From contig NZ_JACHJO010000002.1 of NCBI RefSeq assembly GCF_014203695.1, positions 180,672 through 244,671 of the forward strand: a stretch of 64,000 nt of DNA. The letters run 5' to 3'. Numbering within the stretch: position 1 is the first letter of the stretch; each line of letters opens with the position of its first letter. This document shows positions 52,449-64,000 of the stretch, piece after piece. This stretch comes from Nocardiopsis algeriensis (GTDB lineage: Bacteria > Actinomycetota > Actinomycetes > Streptosporangiales > Streptosporangiaceae). Made by a program: the position numbers and the translations under genes. The notes beneath the pieces are model-generated. The model saw nothing but the letters and a program-made list of their open reading frames with translations. It did no database searches and was not told the DNA's origin.

Positions 52449-53099
52449 TCAGACCGCCTGCGTCCGTCGGCCGGGGGCCAGGAACTCCTCCAGGGCGCGC
52501 CGGGTGCTCTCCACCCCGGTGTGCACGATGCCGGCCATACCGAGCTCCTCCGCACTGCGGACGTTGGACTCCAGGTCGTCGATGAACACGCAGTCCTCGG
52601 GGGACAGTCCGAGCTGTTCGCAGGTGTGGAGGTAGATGCGCGGCTCGGGCTTGCGCATACCCACCTCGCCGGAGACGACCACCGCGTCGAAGGTGGTCGC
52701 GAAGTGGCTCCGCGGGTAGCCGTTGCCCCAGGAGTTGGACAGCACCGCGGTGCTCGCGCCCGCCCGGCGCGCCTCGCGCAGCACCTCGTACATGTCGTGC
52801 ACCGGGTCGAAGCCGGCGAACATGCGGGTCAGCAGCCCTTCGGCGACGACCGGGCCGCCGTGGACGGAGCGCAGCAGCCCGGCCAGCTGCCGCTCGAACT
52901 CGCAGGTGTCGATCTCGCCCCTCTCCAGGGCGTGGACCGGGTTCTCGGCCAGGCTGCCGTCGAAGTAGGGGCGCGTCACCTCGTAGTAGTGGTCGATGTC
53001 GATCCGGTCGGCCTTCAGCCAGGACCGGATGCCGTCGGGCAGCGGCGGTGTGAGCACGCCGCACCAGTCGGAGATGACTCCTCGGCGGATGCCGTCCAT
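52449..53099 (-). CDS. HAD family phosphatase
   Basis: This 216-residue HAD hydrolase of the YihX/Epoxide hydrolase N-terminal-like group has motif II VLSNSWGNGYPR, motif III KPEPRIYLHTCEQLG and motif IV CVFIDDLESNVRSAEELGM. Motif I reads VISDWCGVLTPP: the first Asp is present, but the second Asp (normally DxD) is replaced by Cys. It may dephosphorylate a sugar phosphate in the amino-sugar pathway, although the motif I change weakens this. ATG 53099 follows GGGAGGCGA. Confidence 0.82.
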   Translation of the reverse strand: MDGIRRGVISDWCGVLTPPLPDGIRSWLKADRIDIDHYYEVTRPYFDGSLAENPVHALERGEIDTCEFERQLAGLLRSVHGGPVVAEGLLTRMFAGFDPVHDMYEVLREARRAGASTAVLSNSWGNGYPRSHFATTFDAVVVSGEVGMRKPEPRIYLHTCEQLGLSPEDCVFIDDLESNVRSAEELGMAGIVHTGVESTRRALEEFLAPGRRTQAV

Positions 53100-53169
53100 C
53101 CGGTCGCCTCCCTTCTCCTCGGGGTCGGGCGGGCAACGGTTCTTCCCGTTTCCCGCCCGCCTCAACCGC

Positions 53170-54828
<1,659 letters not shown>

Positions 54829-54909
54829 GCGGGCTTCATCTCCAGAGGATCACCGGACTCGCCGGAGACTACCGCCTTCCGCGGTGCGGAGCGGCATCGC
54901 GCGCGGCGG

Positions 54910-55398
54910 TCACCTCCAGAGGAAGAGCGGATCTCCCCGCAGGACCGCGCCCTCGGCGATGTCGGCGAGGGCGTCCGGCCCGGCGTCCAGCGCGACGACC
55001 GGCACGACCGAGGGCTTCCCCCGGGCGGCGACCCCGCCCGGGGACCAGCGGACGACCGGCGTGCGGGCCTCGACCTCGTCACCCTCGGAGGCGAGCAGCT
55101 CGAAGCCCTCGCCCCCGAGCTGGACGGTGTCGATGCCCAGGTGGACGAGCACGCCCCGGCGCCGGTCGGGCGCCATCACCACGAAGGCGTGGGGGTGCAG
55201 TTTCACGAGGGTCCCCGCGATCGGGGACACCGCGTCCTGCCATCCCTCCTGCCCGCCCTCCTGACCGGGTTCGGGGTGGATGGCGACCCCGGGGCCGACC
55301 ATTCCCTGGGAGAACACCGGATCGGGCACCGTCCCGAGGGACAGCGCGGTTCCGGCTACGGGGGAGACGACGCCCAGGGCGCCGGTCACATCTGGCAT
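54910..55398 (-). CDS. crr: PTS glucose-family EIIA component
   Basis: This 162-residue EIIA(Glc)-type protein has the phosphorylatable His86 in GVLVHLGIDTVQL, the partner His70 in LHPHAFVV, and the SPVAGTALSL and FSQGMVGPGVAI turns. It passes phosphate from HPr to EIIB. A Gly/Gln-rich insert (about 44-54) is slightly unusual. ATG 55398 is the start. Just before it on the minus strand is AGACCACT, a perfect half of the DasR dre consensus, but the other half is poor. Confidence 0.92.
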   Translation of the reverse strand: MPDVTGALGVVSPVAGTALSLGTVPDPVFSQGMVGPGVAIHPEPGQEGGQEGWQDAVSPIAGTLVKLHPHAFVVMAPDRRRGVLVHLGIDTVQLGGEGFELLASEGDEVEARTPVVRWSPGGVAARGKPSVVPVVALDAGPDALADIAEGAVLRGDPLFLWR

Positions 55399-55468
55399 GG
55401 AAGTGGTCTTCCCCTTCTCCGGGACTTCATCCGGCCCCGCACCCGTCGATTCGTGTACCGGACCGGAT

Positions 55469-55708
55469 TCAGGCGTCCATGATGTCGCGGATGTCGTCGG
55501 TGAGGCTGTCGGCCTCGGGGCCGACGACCACCTGGACGACGTTTCCCGACATCAGGACGCCATGGGCGCCCGTGGCCTTGAGCGCCTTCTCGTCCACCAG
55601 CCCGGGATCGGCCACCTCGGTGCGCAGGCGGGTGATGCACGCCTCGATGTCCTCGATGTTGCCGGCACCGCCCAGACCCGCGACGATCGCCGCTGCCTTG
55701 TCCGCCAT
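55469..55708 (-). CDS. PTS glucose/GlcNAc-family EIIB component
   Basis: This 79-residue EIIB domain has the phosphocysteine site IEDIEACITRLRTEV (Cys24) and the HGVLMSGNVVQVVVG strand. It pairs with the EIIC encoded at 57882, which lacks its own EIIB. It resembles the separate EIIB (NagF) of streptomycetes. ATG 55708 follows GGAGGT. It lies 94 bases after the SIS gene on the minus strand. Confidence 0.93.
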   Translation of the reverse strand: MADKAAAIVAGLGGAGNIEDIEACITRLRTEVADPGLVDEKALKATGAHGVLMSGNVVQVVVGPEADSLTDDIRDIMDA

Positions 55709-55802
55709 GTGACCTCCTGACCGTGGGAAGGGGGACGCCCCCCGCTCCGGCGAGCTTAGGTGCGCGGGGCCTCTCACGCCAGGGTCCACGCTCCCTCCCG
55801 GG

Positions 55803-56843
55803 TCAGCCGGTGGTCTGGGTGACCTTGTTGAGGCCGCGGGGGACGTCGGGGTCGGATCCGAGCCGGCGGGCGAGCCGCTCGGTGAGCAGCTGGGCGGGGA
55901 GGATGAGACCCATCGGGGCGACCCACTCGGGCAGGTCGGGAACCTGGAGCGACAGGTCGGTGGCGGCGGCCAGCTCCTTGCCGCCGATGCCGAAGACGGG
56001 AGATCCGGCGCTGCGGGCGCGCTCGGCCAGGGCGATCGTGCCCTGGAGCACGGGTCCTTCGGAGGCCGCGGCCAGGAGTACCGGGGTGCGCGGGTCGAGG
56101 ATGGCGATGGGACCGTGCAGCAGGTCCGCGTAGGACATGCCCATGGCGTGCAGGTAGCACGCCTCCTTGAGCTTGAGCGCCGTCTCCAGGGCGGTGGTGA
56201 GGGCGATGCCGCGGCCGGTGACGACCATGCCCTGCACCGCGGTCAGCCGCTCGGTGATCTCCTCCAGGGAGTCCTGGGGGGCGGCCAGGATCTCGTCGAG
56301 TGCGTCGGGGACCCGCTGCAGGTCCCCGGGGTCGAGGCTGCCGCCGCCCAGCCCCAGGGCCAGGACCGCGAGCGCGGCCAGCTGGGTGCTGTAGGTCTTG
56401 GTCGCGGGTACGGCCACCTCGCTGCCCGCCCGGGTGACCAGGGCGACGTCGCTCTCGTTGGCCAGCGGGGAGTCGGCGCCGTTGGTGACGCCGACGGTAC
56501 GGGCACCGCAGTCGGCCGCCCAGCGCATGGTCTCGACGATCTCCTCGGTCTTGCCCGACTGGGAGACGGCGACGGCAAGGACACCGGAGAGGTCCGCCTT
56601 GGCACCGTAGGAGGTGGCGACGGAGGGGGCGCCGAGCGCGGCCAGGCGGCCGCCGTGCACCTGGAGGAGGTACTGGCCGTAGACGGCGGCGTTGTCGGAG
56701 GAACCCCGGGCGATGAACAGCACGTGCCTGGTGGAGCGGCCCAGCGCCTCGATCTCACCGCGGAGCGGAAGCAGTTCCGCGAGGGTGCGCCGCAGTGCCT
56801 CGGGCTGCTCGGCGATCTCGGCACGCATGGTACTGGTGGTCAT
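55803..56843 (-). CDS. SIS-domain amino-sugar deaminase/isomerase (GlmS-like)
   Basis: This 346-residue protein has two SIS domains (about 35-165 and 200-335) like the isomerase half of GlmS: FIARGSSDNAAVYGQYLLQV, SQSGKTEEIVE and KLKEACYLHAMGMSYADLLHGP. The glutamine amidotransferase half is absent, so it probably deaminates glucosamine-6-phosphate to fructose-6-phosphate (NagB-II activity), which fits its position first in the PTS-hexosaminidase unit. ATG 56843 follows GGGGAAGG; an in-frame start 25 codons earlier is unsupported. Confidence 0.88.
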   Translation of the reverse strand: MTTSTMRAEIAEQPEALRRTLAELLPLRGEIEALGRSTRHVLFIARGSSDNAAVYGQYLLQVHGGRLAALGAPSVATSYGAKADLSGVLAVAVSQSGKTEEIVETMRWAADCGARTVGVTNGADSPLANESDVALVTRAGSEVAVPATKTYSTQLAALAVLALGLGGGSLDPGDLQRVPDALDEILAAPQDSLEEITERLTAVQGMVVTGRGIALTTALETALKLKEACYLHAMGMSYADLLHGPIAILDPRTPVLLAAASEGPVLQGTIALAERARSAGSPVFGIGGKELAAATDLSLQVPDLPEWVAPMGLILPAQLLTERLARRLGSDPDVPRGLNKVTQTTG

Positions 56844-56911
56844 GGAGAGCCTTCCCCTGGTGTGTGGCGGAGTCCGGGCGCCCGGAGGCAGCATGGACCG
56901 CCTCGGGTGGA

Positions 56912-56952
56912 TTGACACAGAAAAGGAGCTATGGTCTAGTCCGGACTATACC
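56912..56952 (+). promoter_or_regulatory. Divergent promoter with 20-bp GntR palindrome
   Basis: TTGACA (56912-56917) and TCTAGT (56935-56940) are 17 bases apart on the plus strand. The -10 lies inside GGTCTAGTCCGGACTATACC (56933-56952), a palindrome with one mismatch. Both halves resemble the DasR dre half-site TGGTCTAG. The site lies between the SIS gene (minus) and the GntR-EIIC genes (plus), so DasR or the local GntR protein could control both directions. Confidence 0.65.
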
Positions 56953-57106
56953 AGTCATACCAGGCGCCTCCCCCGGGCCCGGAGCACCGCCCCCGGCCGC
57001 TCCCCCGCTGCTCGGGGGTACGCGAAAGCCCTGCCCCGCGTTAGATTCGAGCAGCTCACCCGAACAGACCCACCGTCCGCCCGCCGACCGGGAAGGCCTC
57101 CCGCCC

Positions 57107-57838
57107 ATGTCGATCGACCCCGGCAACCCGCTGCCCAAATACGTCCAACTCCGCGACCTGCTCCTGGACCGGATGGCGAGCCTGGGCGTGGACGACATGA
57201 TCCCGTCCGAGCGGGAGCTCAGCAGCGCCTACGGGCTCTCCCGGATGACCGTCCGCCAGACCATCGACCTGCTGGTGTCCGAGGGGCGGCTCTACCGGGT
57301 CCCGGGCAAGGGCACCTTCGTCGCCCGTCCCAAGATCGAGATGTCCCTGGTGCTGGCCTCCTTCAGCGAGGACATGCGCACCCGCGGCTACGAGCCCGGC
57401 GCCCGCGAGCTCATCCGCCGGATCATCCCGGCCAGCGGGCACACCGCGCGCATGCTCGACATCGAACCGGGCACCCTGGTGCACCACATCGAGCGCATGC
57501 GCACCGCCGACGACGAGCCCATGGCCGTGGAGCGCTCCAACATCCCCGCCGCCATGGTCCCGCGGCTGGAGGACTTCGACCTCTCCGAGCGGTCTCTGTA
57601 CGAAGTACTGGAAAACGAGTACGACATCCTGTTGGATTCCGGGGAACAGACGATCGAGGCGGGGATCTGCGACTCCGCCGACTCCCGGCTCCTCGGTCTC
57701 CCCGCCGGAAGCCCGGTGCTGGTGATGCAGCGCCGAAGCTTCGCCAAGGGGCGGTGCGTGGAACTGGCACTGTCCACCTACCGGGCCGACCGCTACCAGC
57801 TGCACTCCCGGCTGGACCCGCGGCGGCACGGCGACTGA
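57107..57838 (+). CDS. GntR/HutC regulator of the PTS locus
   Basis: This 243-residue regulator has a GntR winged helix (PLPKYVQLRDLLLDRM, MTVRQTIDLLVSEGRLYRV and GKGTFVARPK) and a UTRA ligand domain (about 85-235, RGYEPGARELIRR and HHIERMRTADDEPMAVERS). It is a paralogue of the DasR protein at 12804 but clearly more divergent, closer to NagR/YvoA. ATG 57107 follows GGAAGG. It ends 43 bases before the EIIC gene, so it probably controls its own operon and the divergent SIS-EIIB-EIIA unit. Confidence 0.9.
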   Translation: MSIDPGNPLPKYVQLRDLLLDRMASLGVDDMIPSERELSSAYGLSRMTVRQTIDLLVSEGRLYRVPGKGTFVARPKIEMSLVLASFSEDMRTRGYEPGARELIRRIIPASGHTARMLDIEPGTLVHHIERMRTADDEPMAVERSNIPAAMVPRLEDFDLSERSLYEVLENEYDILLDSGEQTIEAGICDSADSRLLGLPAGSPVLVMQRRSFAKGRCVELALSTYRADRYQLHSRLDPRRHGD

Positions 57839-57881
57839 CCCAGCCGCGCCCACGAGGCGCACGTCCGAGGAGGTACCCCCC

Positions 57882-59312
57882 ATGAGTTCGGACAACGCGA
57901 CCGCCCGCGAGCGGACGGGGAAACGCCCGTCCAGCACACTCGCGGTGCTCCAGAGGCTGGGCCGCAGCCTCATGATGCCGATCGCGGTGCTGCCCGCCGC
58001 CGCGATCCTGCTCCGGCTGGGCCAGCCCGACCTTCTGGGAGCCGACGGCCTGGCCGGGCTCCCGGGGATGGGCTGGATGGAACCCGTCGCGGGAGCCGTC
58101 GGCACCGCGGGTGACGCGGTCTTCCAGGCTCTCCCCCTGCTGTTCGCCATCGGTGTGGCCATCGGCTTCGCCAGGCGGGCGGACGGTTCCACCGCGCTGG
58201 CCGCGGTCGTGGGCTACCTGGTCTTCGACAGGGTGGCCACGTGGACGATGGTGACCTACGACGGCCCCCAGGGCGACCTCGGGTCACGGCTGACCGCGTA
58301 TCCGCTGCCGGTCGACCCGGTGACACGTGAACCGGTGACCGATCCCGCGGCGGTCGAGAGCGTCACCGCGGTGATCGACCACGCGGTGAAGAACCCCACC
58401 GACGTGCTCGGCGGCATCGTGATGGGTCTGGTCGCGGCCCTGCTGTGGCAGCGCTACCACCGGATCAAGCTGCCCACCTGGCTGGGCTTCTTCGGCGGAC
58501 GCCGGTTCGTGCCGATGGCGACCGCTCTGGCGGGCCTGGTCATCGGTGTGCTCCTCGGCCTGCTCTGGCCCATGGTGGGCGGCTGGATCCAGGATCTCGG
58601 CGAATGGTTCGTCGGACTGGGAGCACTGGGCGCGGGTGCCTACGGCGTGGTCAACCGCCTGCTGCTGCCGCTGGGGCTGCACCACGTGGTGAACTCGCTC
58701 GTGTGGTTCGTGTCGGGCACCTACACCGACGCCGAGGGCAACGTGTCGCACGGCGAGATCACCCGCTACTTCGCGGGCGACCCCGACGCGGGCGGAATGC
58801 TGGCCGGATTCTTCCCCGTGCTGATGTTCGGCCTGCCCGGTGCGGCCTTGGCCATGTGGATGGCGGTGCCGAGGGCGAAGCGGGCCCAGATCGGGTCGAT
58901 CATGATCCCGGCGGCGCTCACGGCGTTCGTCACGGGGATCACGGAGCCGGTGGAGTACGCGTTCATCTTCGTGGCGCCGGTGCTCTTCGCCGTGCACATC
59001 GTGCTCACGGGTGTGTCGATGGCGGTGCTCAACGCGCTCGACGCCCAGCTGGGCTTCGGCTTCTCGGCAGGCCTGATCGACCTGCTGCTGAACGTGACGA
59101 AGGACAACACCTCCGGGCTCGGCCTGATCCTGCTGCTGGGGGCGGTGTACTTCGCCGTCTACTTCGGGATCTTCTACCTGCTCATCACCAGGTTCCGCCT
59201 GCCCACCCCGGGCCGGGAGGACGAGCCCGAGGAGGCGGCCGCACAGGAGGCGGCCGCGCAGGAGCCGCCTTCCTCCGCCGGGGCCCCCGAACAAAAGGAC
59301 CCCGGCACCTGA
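57882..59312 (+). CDS. PTS EIIC, GlcNAc/glucose family
   Basis: This 476-residue membrane protein has about 10 helices and the hallmarks of EIIC(Glc/Nag): QRLGRSLMMPIAVLPAAAIL, FAIGVAIGFARR, LPLGLHHVVNSLVWF and GITEPVEYAFIFVAPVLF. It ends in an Ala/Glu-rich tail instead of an EIIB domain. It resembles the stand-alone NagE2-type EIIC of streptomycetes. ATG 57882 follows GGAGG. It forms an operon with the GntR gene; the matching EIIB and EIIA lie on the divergent unit. Confidence 0.93.
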   Translation: MSSDNATARERTGKRPSSTLAVLQRLGRSLMMPIAVLPAAAILLRLGQPDLLGADGLAGLPGMGWMEPVAGAVGTAGDAVFQALPLLFAIGVAIGFARRADGSTALAAVVGYLVFDRVATWTMVTYDGPQGDLGSRLTAYPLPVDPVTREPVTDPAAVESVTAVIDHAVKNPTDVLGGIVMGLVAALLWQRYHRIKLPTWLGFFGGRRFVPMATALAGLVIGVLLGLLWPMVGGWIQDLGEWFVGLGALGAGAYGVVNRLLLPLGLHHVVNSLVWFVSGTYTDAEGNVSHGEITRYFAGDPDAGGMLAGFFPVLMFGLPGAALAMWMAVPRAKRAQIGSIMIPAALTAFVTGITEPVEYAFIFVAPVLFAVHIVLTGVSMAVLNALDAQLGFGFSAGLIDLLLNVTKDNTSGLGLILLLGAVYFAVYFGIFYLLITRFRLPTPGREDEPEEAAAQEAAAQEPPSSAGAPEQKDPGT

Positions 59313-59330
59313 CCCGGCCGGAACGCCGAC

Positions 59331-59360
59331 GGGCGCGGCTCCTCGGGAGGAGCCGCGCCC
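59331..59360. terminator. Bidirectional terminator between EIIC and secA
   Basis: A perfect 13-bp stem pairs 59331-59343 with 59348-59360 around CGGG, between two convergent genes. Confidence 0.85.
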
Positions 59361-59382
59361 GCGGCGTCGGTGGCGGTGCCGG

Positions 59383-62226
<2,844 letters not shown>

Positions 62227-62663
62227 TTCCTATGCGCTCCTCGCAGATCGCGGTTGGCTCCACGGACACGTGGAGATCAGGTCTAGGCCCGCTGACCGCT
62301 TGCGTGTGGCCGCGGAGGGCGGCGGGGTCCTGGGCCCTCGGCCCTACATCCTAGGGGACGCGAATCACATGCCCACCCTCTCGCACCGGTGGCGGAGGCC
62401 GTCCCTTCCCCGTGCGACAACGACAGAAACCGCTGCGTATGTTCCCTCTGGGAAAGGCGGGACCGCCGGCGCCCGGCGCCGGAAGGGGGTGTGCGGGGCT
62501 GCGGATTCTCACCGTTTTCCAACTGTCACGGCAGGGGCCCGCGCTCTTCCGCCCTGTATCGGCGAGTTTCTCCCTTGTGGATGGGTAGATCCCAGTCTAG
62601 GCACGGCCCGGCCAGGGGGACGGCCGGACCGTCGAACGCGATGTGTATTCCGGGGGAATCACC
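62227..62663. other. Divergent region between secA and a membrane protein gene
   Basis: This 437-base gap includes a small hairpin CCCTA-CATC-CTAGGG (about 62341-62356) whose minus strand gives TAGGAT, a possible secA -10 without a clear -35. No credible gene is seen. Confidence 0.45.
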
Positions 62664-63200
62664 ATGCGAGCGAGGAAGAACGACGGCATCCGGGATCCGG
62701 AGACGCAGGAGACGGGCAGAGCTCCGTCGCCGCGCACACCGGTCGAGATCGTGGACGACTTCGTCTCGGGCCGCAGACACCCGTCCTCGGGACCGGCCGA
62801 CGAGGAGGACCCGGGTCTGGCCTGGGAGGGCCGCAGACCTGACAACGAGGAGGAGTTCGGCCGTATCCGGGGGTTCCAGCGGCAGGGCGGCACGCTCGCC
62901 CCGACCAACAGCCACCGGGGCAGGCTCACCTCGTGGATCTCGGTGGGCCTGGCCATCGCGGGGTTCGTGGTCGCCGGCTTCGCCGTCGCCACGGGGATGT
63001 CGGTGACCCTGCTGGTGATCAGCGGAATCCTGCTGGTGGCCGCGCTGGTGATGGCCCTCGCCTTCGACCTCTTCGGCGACGTGGTGCTGGACCCGCCGCG
63101 GGTGGAGCCCGAGGAGCGGCACGACACCCCGCTGCACCGGATCCGGGAGGGGAAGGCCGCGAAGCAGGACATCGTCAGGCCCGGCTCCGGCGACAGCTGA
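62664..63200 (+). CDS. Hypothetical two-helix membrane protein
   Basis: This 178-residue protein has a charged N-terminal half (1-90), a hydrophobic hairpin of two helices (about 92-112 and 118-140, SVGLAIAGFVVAGFAVATG and VTLLVISGILLVAALVMAL) and a polar C-terminus. The layout resembles small actinobacterial DUF3040-like proteins, but I cannot assign it firmly. ATG 62664 follows CGGGGGA; the GTG seven codons earlier is weaker. It is divergent from secA and followed by a hairpin terminator. Confidence 0.65.
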   Translation: MRARKNDGIRDPETQETGRAPSPRTPVEIVDDFVSGRRHPSSGPADEEDPGLAWEGRRPDNEEEFGRIRGFQRQGGTLAPTNSHRGRLTSWISVGLAIAGFVVAGFAVATGMSVTLLVISGILLVAALVMALAFDLFGDVVLDPPRVEPEERHDTPLHRIREGKAAKQDIVRPGSGDS

Positions 63201-63206
63201 TCCTTC

Positions 63207-63234
63207 CCGGGGCGCCCCGGAGAGGGTGCCCCGG
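63207..63234 (+). terminator. Terminator after the two-helix protein gene
   Basis: A 10-bp stem with one G-U pair joins 63207-63216 to 63225-63234, seven bases after the stop codon. Confidence 0.65.
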
Positions 63235-63416
63235 CAGTGACCGCGGCGGGCAGGGCCCGCCGCGGCCCTGTCCTTCCGCGCTCCCCGTGCGCCTGCTCCG
63301 CCGTGGCCGCGAGGACCGGAGGACGAGAGGGCCTCGCCGTACGGCGAGGTCCTCCTCCGTGGCGGAAACACACCGGGACACCGCCGACTGCGGGCGGCGT
63401 CCGCCGGACACGCCCT
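63235..63416. other. Gene-free interval with one palindrome
   Basis: The only structure seen is the palindrome CCTCGCCGTACGGCGAGG (about 63342-63359). No credible gene is found. Confidence 0.4.
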
Positions 63417-63583
63417 GAGCCCTGCTGCGCGGACCGTCGCGGGCCGCACGGCCGCCGGGCGCCCCGCGCGCGCCGGAGGAGCTTGCGGGGCCGACCAGGC
63501 CGAGCTGCGCTCCCCGCCGCGCGAGGAGGCGCCTGGTCGGCCGTCCGCCGATGCGGCGAGAGCCTCCCGGAAGCAGGGCCTAG
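63417..63583 (-). mobile_element. MITE-like element, long copy, at the hpf 3' end
   Basis: The element has short terminal inverted repeats (AGCCCTGCT at the left, AGGCCCTGCTT read from the right) and a large internal stem (63489-63500 with 63531-63542). It shares two blocks with the copy at 7530-7600. Its right end, read on the minus strand, is TAGGCCCTG and provides the hpf stop codon, exactly as the other copy does for the methyltransferase. No transposase is encoded. The internal stem could also terminate hpf transcription. Confidence 0.45.
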
Positions 63584-64000
63584 TCGGTCAAGCGGATGAC
63601 ACCGTAGTTGAAGCCCTTGCGGCGGTAGACGACGCTGGGGGCGTCCTTGGCCTCGTCGTGGAAGAGGTAGAAGTCGTGCCCGACGAGCTCCATCTCCAGC
63701 AGGGCCTGGTCGATGCTCATGGGCTTGGCCCGGTGGACCTTCTCCCGCACGATGAGGGGCATCGCGCCCTGGGTGTCGAGTTCGACGAACTCCTCGGAGG
63801 AGCCGCCCTCCTCCGGGACGGCGGCCTCCTCGCCGGTGCGCGGGGCGGGGGTCGTGGCGACGGGTCCCGGAGGCTCCGGGGCCAGGTCTCCGGGGACGGC
63901 CCCGGCCGGGACGGTGACGGGGACGCGGTGGGCGCGGTGGTTCTTGCGCCGGTCCGCGGCCTTGCGCAGGCGGGCCTCGATCTTGTCGATGGCGAGGTCC
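63580..64000 (-). CDS. hpf: Ribosome hibernation-promoting factor, 3' part
   Basis: Only the C-terminal 139 residues are inside the window; the start lies beyond position 64000. The visible part begins in the N-terminal S30AE domain (LAIDKIEARLRKAADRRKNH), continues through a Pro/Glu-rich linker and ends in the long-HPF dimerisation domain (IVREKVHRAKPMSIDQALLE, ELVGHDFYLFHDE and GVIRLTD). Long HPF links two 70S ribosomes into inactive 100S dimers. The gene precedes secA on the same strand, although separated by 437 bases plus the divergent membrane protein gene. Its TAG stop coincides with the end of a MITE-like element. Confidence 0.93.
   Translation of the reverse strand, partial: DLAIDKIEARLRKAADRRKNHRAHRVPVTVPAGAVPGDLAPEPPGPVATTPAPRTGEEAAVPEEGGSSEEFVELDTQGAMPLIVREKVHRAKPMSIDQALLEMELVGHDFYLFHDEAKDAPSVVYRRKGFNYGVIRLTD

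Noticed and set aside
55399-55415. Full dre site before the EIIA gene
   Set aside because: Only one half matches (AGACCACT on the minus strand); the other half agrees at 2 of 8 positions.

Overview
The window is 64 kb of chromosomal DNA from a very high-GC actinomycete. Gene content points to the Nocardiopsis / Thermobifida / Streptomonospora group. It has a WhiB1-PdtaS pair, a SigR-RsrA pair, a mycobacterial-type UsfX-SigF pair, a DasR-type GntR regulator, GTG/TTG starts, ATGA/GTGA stop-start overlaps, and a tmRNA whose tag ends in NSKRTEFALAA, which as I remember it is the Thermobifida fusca tag. No prophage, CRISPR array, rRNA or tRNA was seen. The only mobile-element signal is a pair of short MITE-like sequences.

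Layout. 0-7.5 kb: tandem repeat, DUF6104 protein, DUF4097-PadR pair, malic enzyme, a polar amino-acid ABC transporter operon and a methyltransferase. 7.5-20 kb: regulatory block with UsfX-SigF, a lipid kinase, WhiB1, the PdtaS kinase, DasR, two coupled membrane HD/HD-GYP proteins, RsrA-SigR, a methyltransferase and an SRAP protein. Its order partly parallels the whiB1-pdtaS-sigH region of mycobacteria. 20-31 kb: a minus-strand, largely translationally coupled envelope-glycan operon (inactive SGNH-like protein, GT-C-like membrane protein, DUF2613 peptide, GT4, giant AftD-like protein, DUF3068). 31-39 kb: transporter, flavin reductase, nagA, a PadR-controlled CPBP/HAAS operon and an ArsR-SulP pair. 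39-46 kb: the ftsE-ftsX-smpB-ssrA neighbourhood with prfB, carrying a PBP-like lipoprotein without catalytic motifs and a 91-bp tandem terminator array behind ssrA. 46-51 kb: the 180-kDa-type NAD-glutamate dehydrogenase. 51-59.4 kb: amino-sugar PTS locus with separate EIIB, EIIA and EIIC, a GH3 hexosaminidase, a SIS-domain protein and a second GntR regulator. 59.4-64 kb: secA, a small membrane protein and the 3' part of hpf.

How the parts fit. GlcNAc use is spread over three places: DasR at 12.8 kb with a dre-like site in front of it, nagA at 33.2 kb, and the PTS / hexosaminidase / SIS cluster at 52-59 kb with a 20-bp palindrome in its divergent promoter region. SigR control is unusually readable: an exact GGAAT-N18-GTT promoter lies upstream of an alternative upstream start, which suggests a long SigR' isoform as in Streptomyces coelicolor.

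Less usual points: two predicted pseudoenzymes at conserved envelope loci (the PBP at 40-42 kb and the SGNH protein at 29-31 kb), covarying tandem terminators after ssrA, paired MITE-like elements that each begin on a TAG stop codon, and a 25-residue hydrophobic peptide ORF upstream of the HD-GYP pair.
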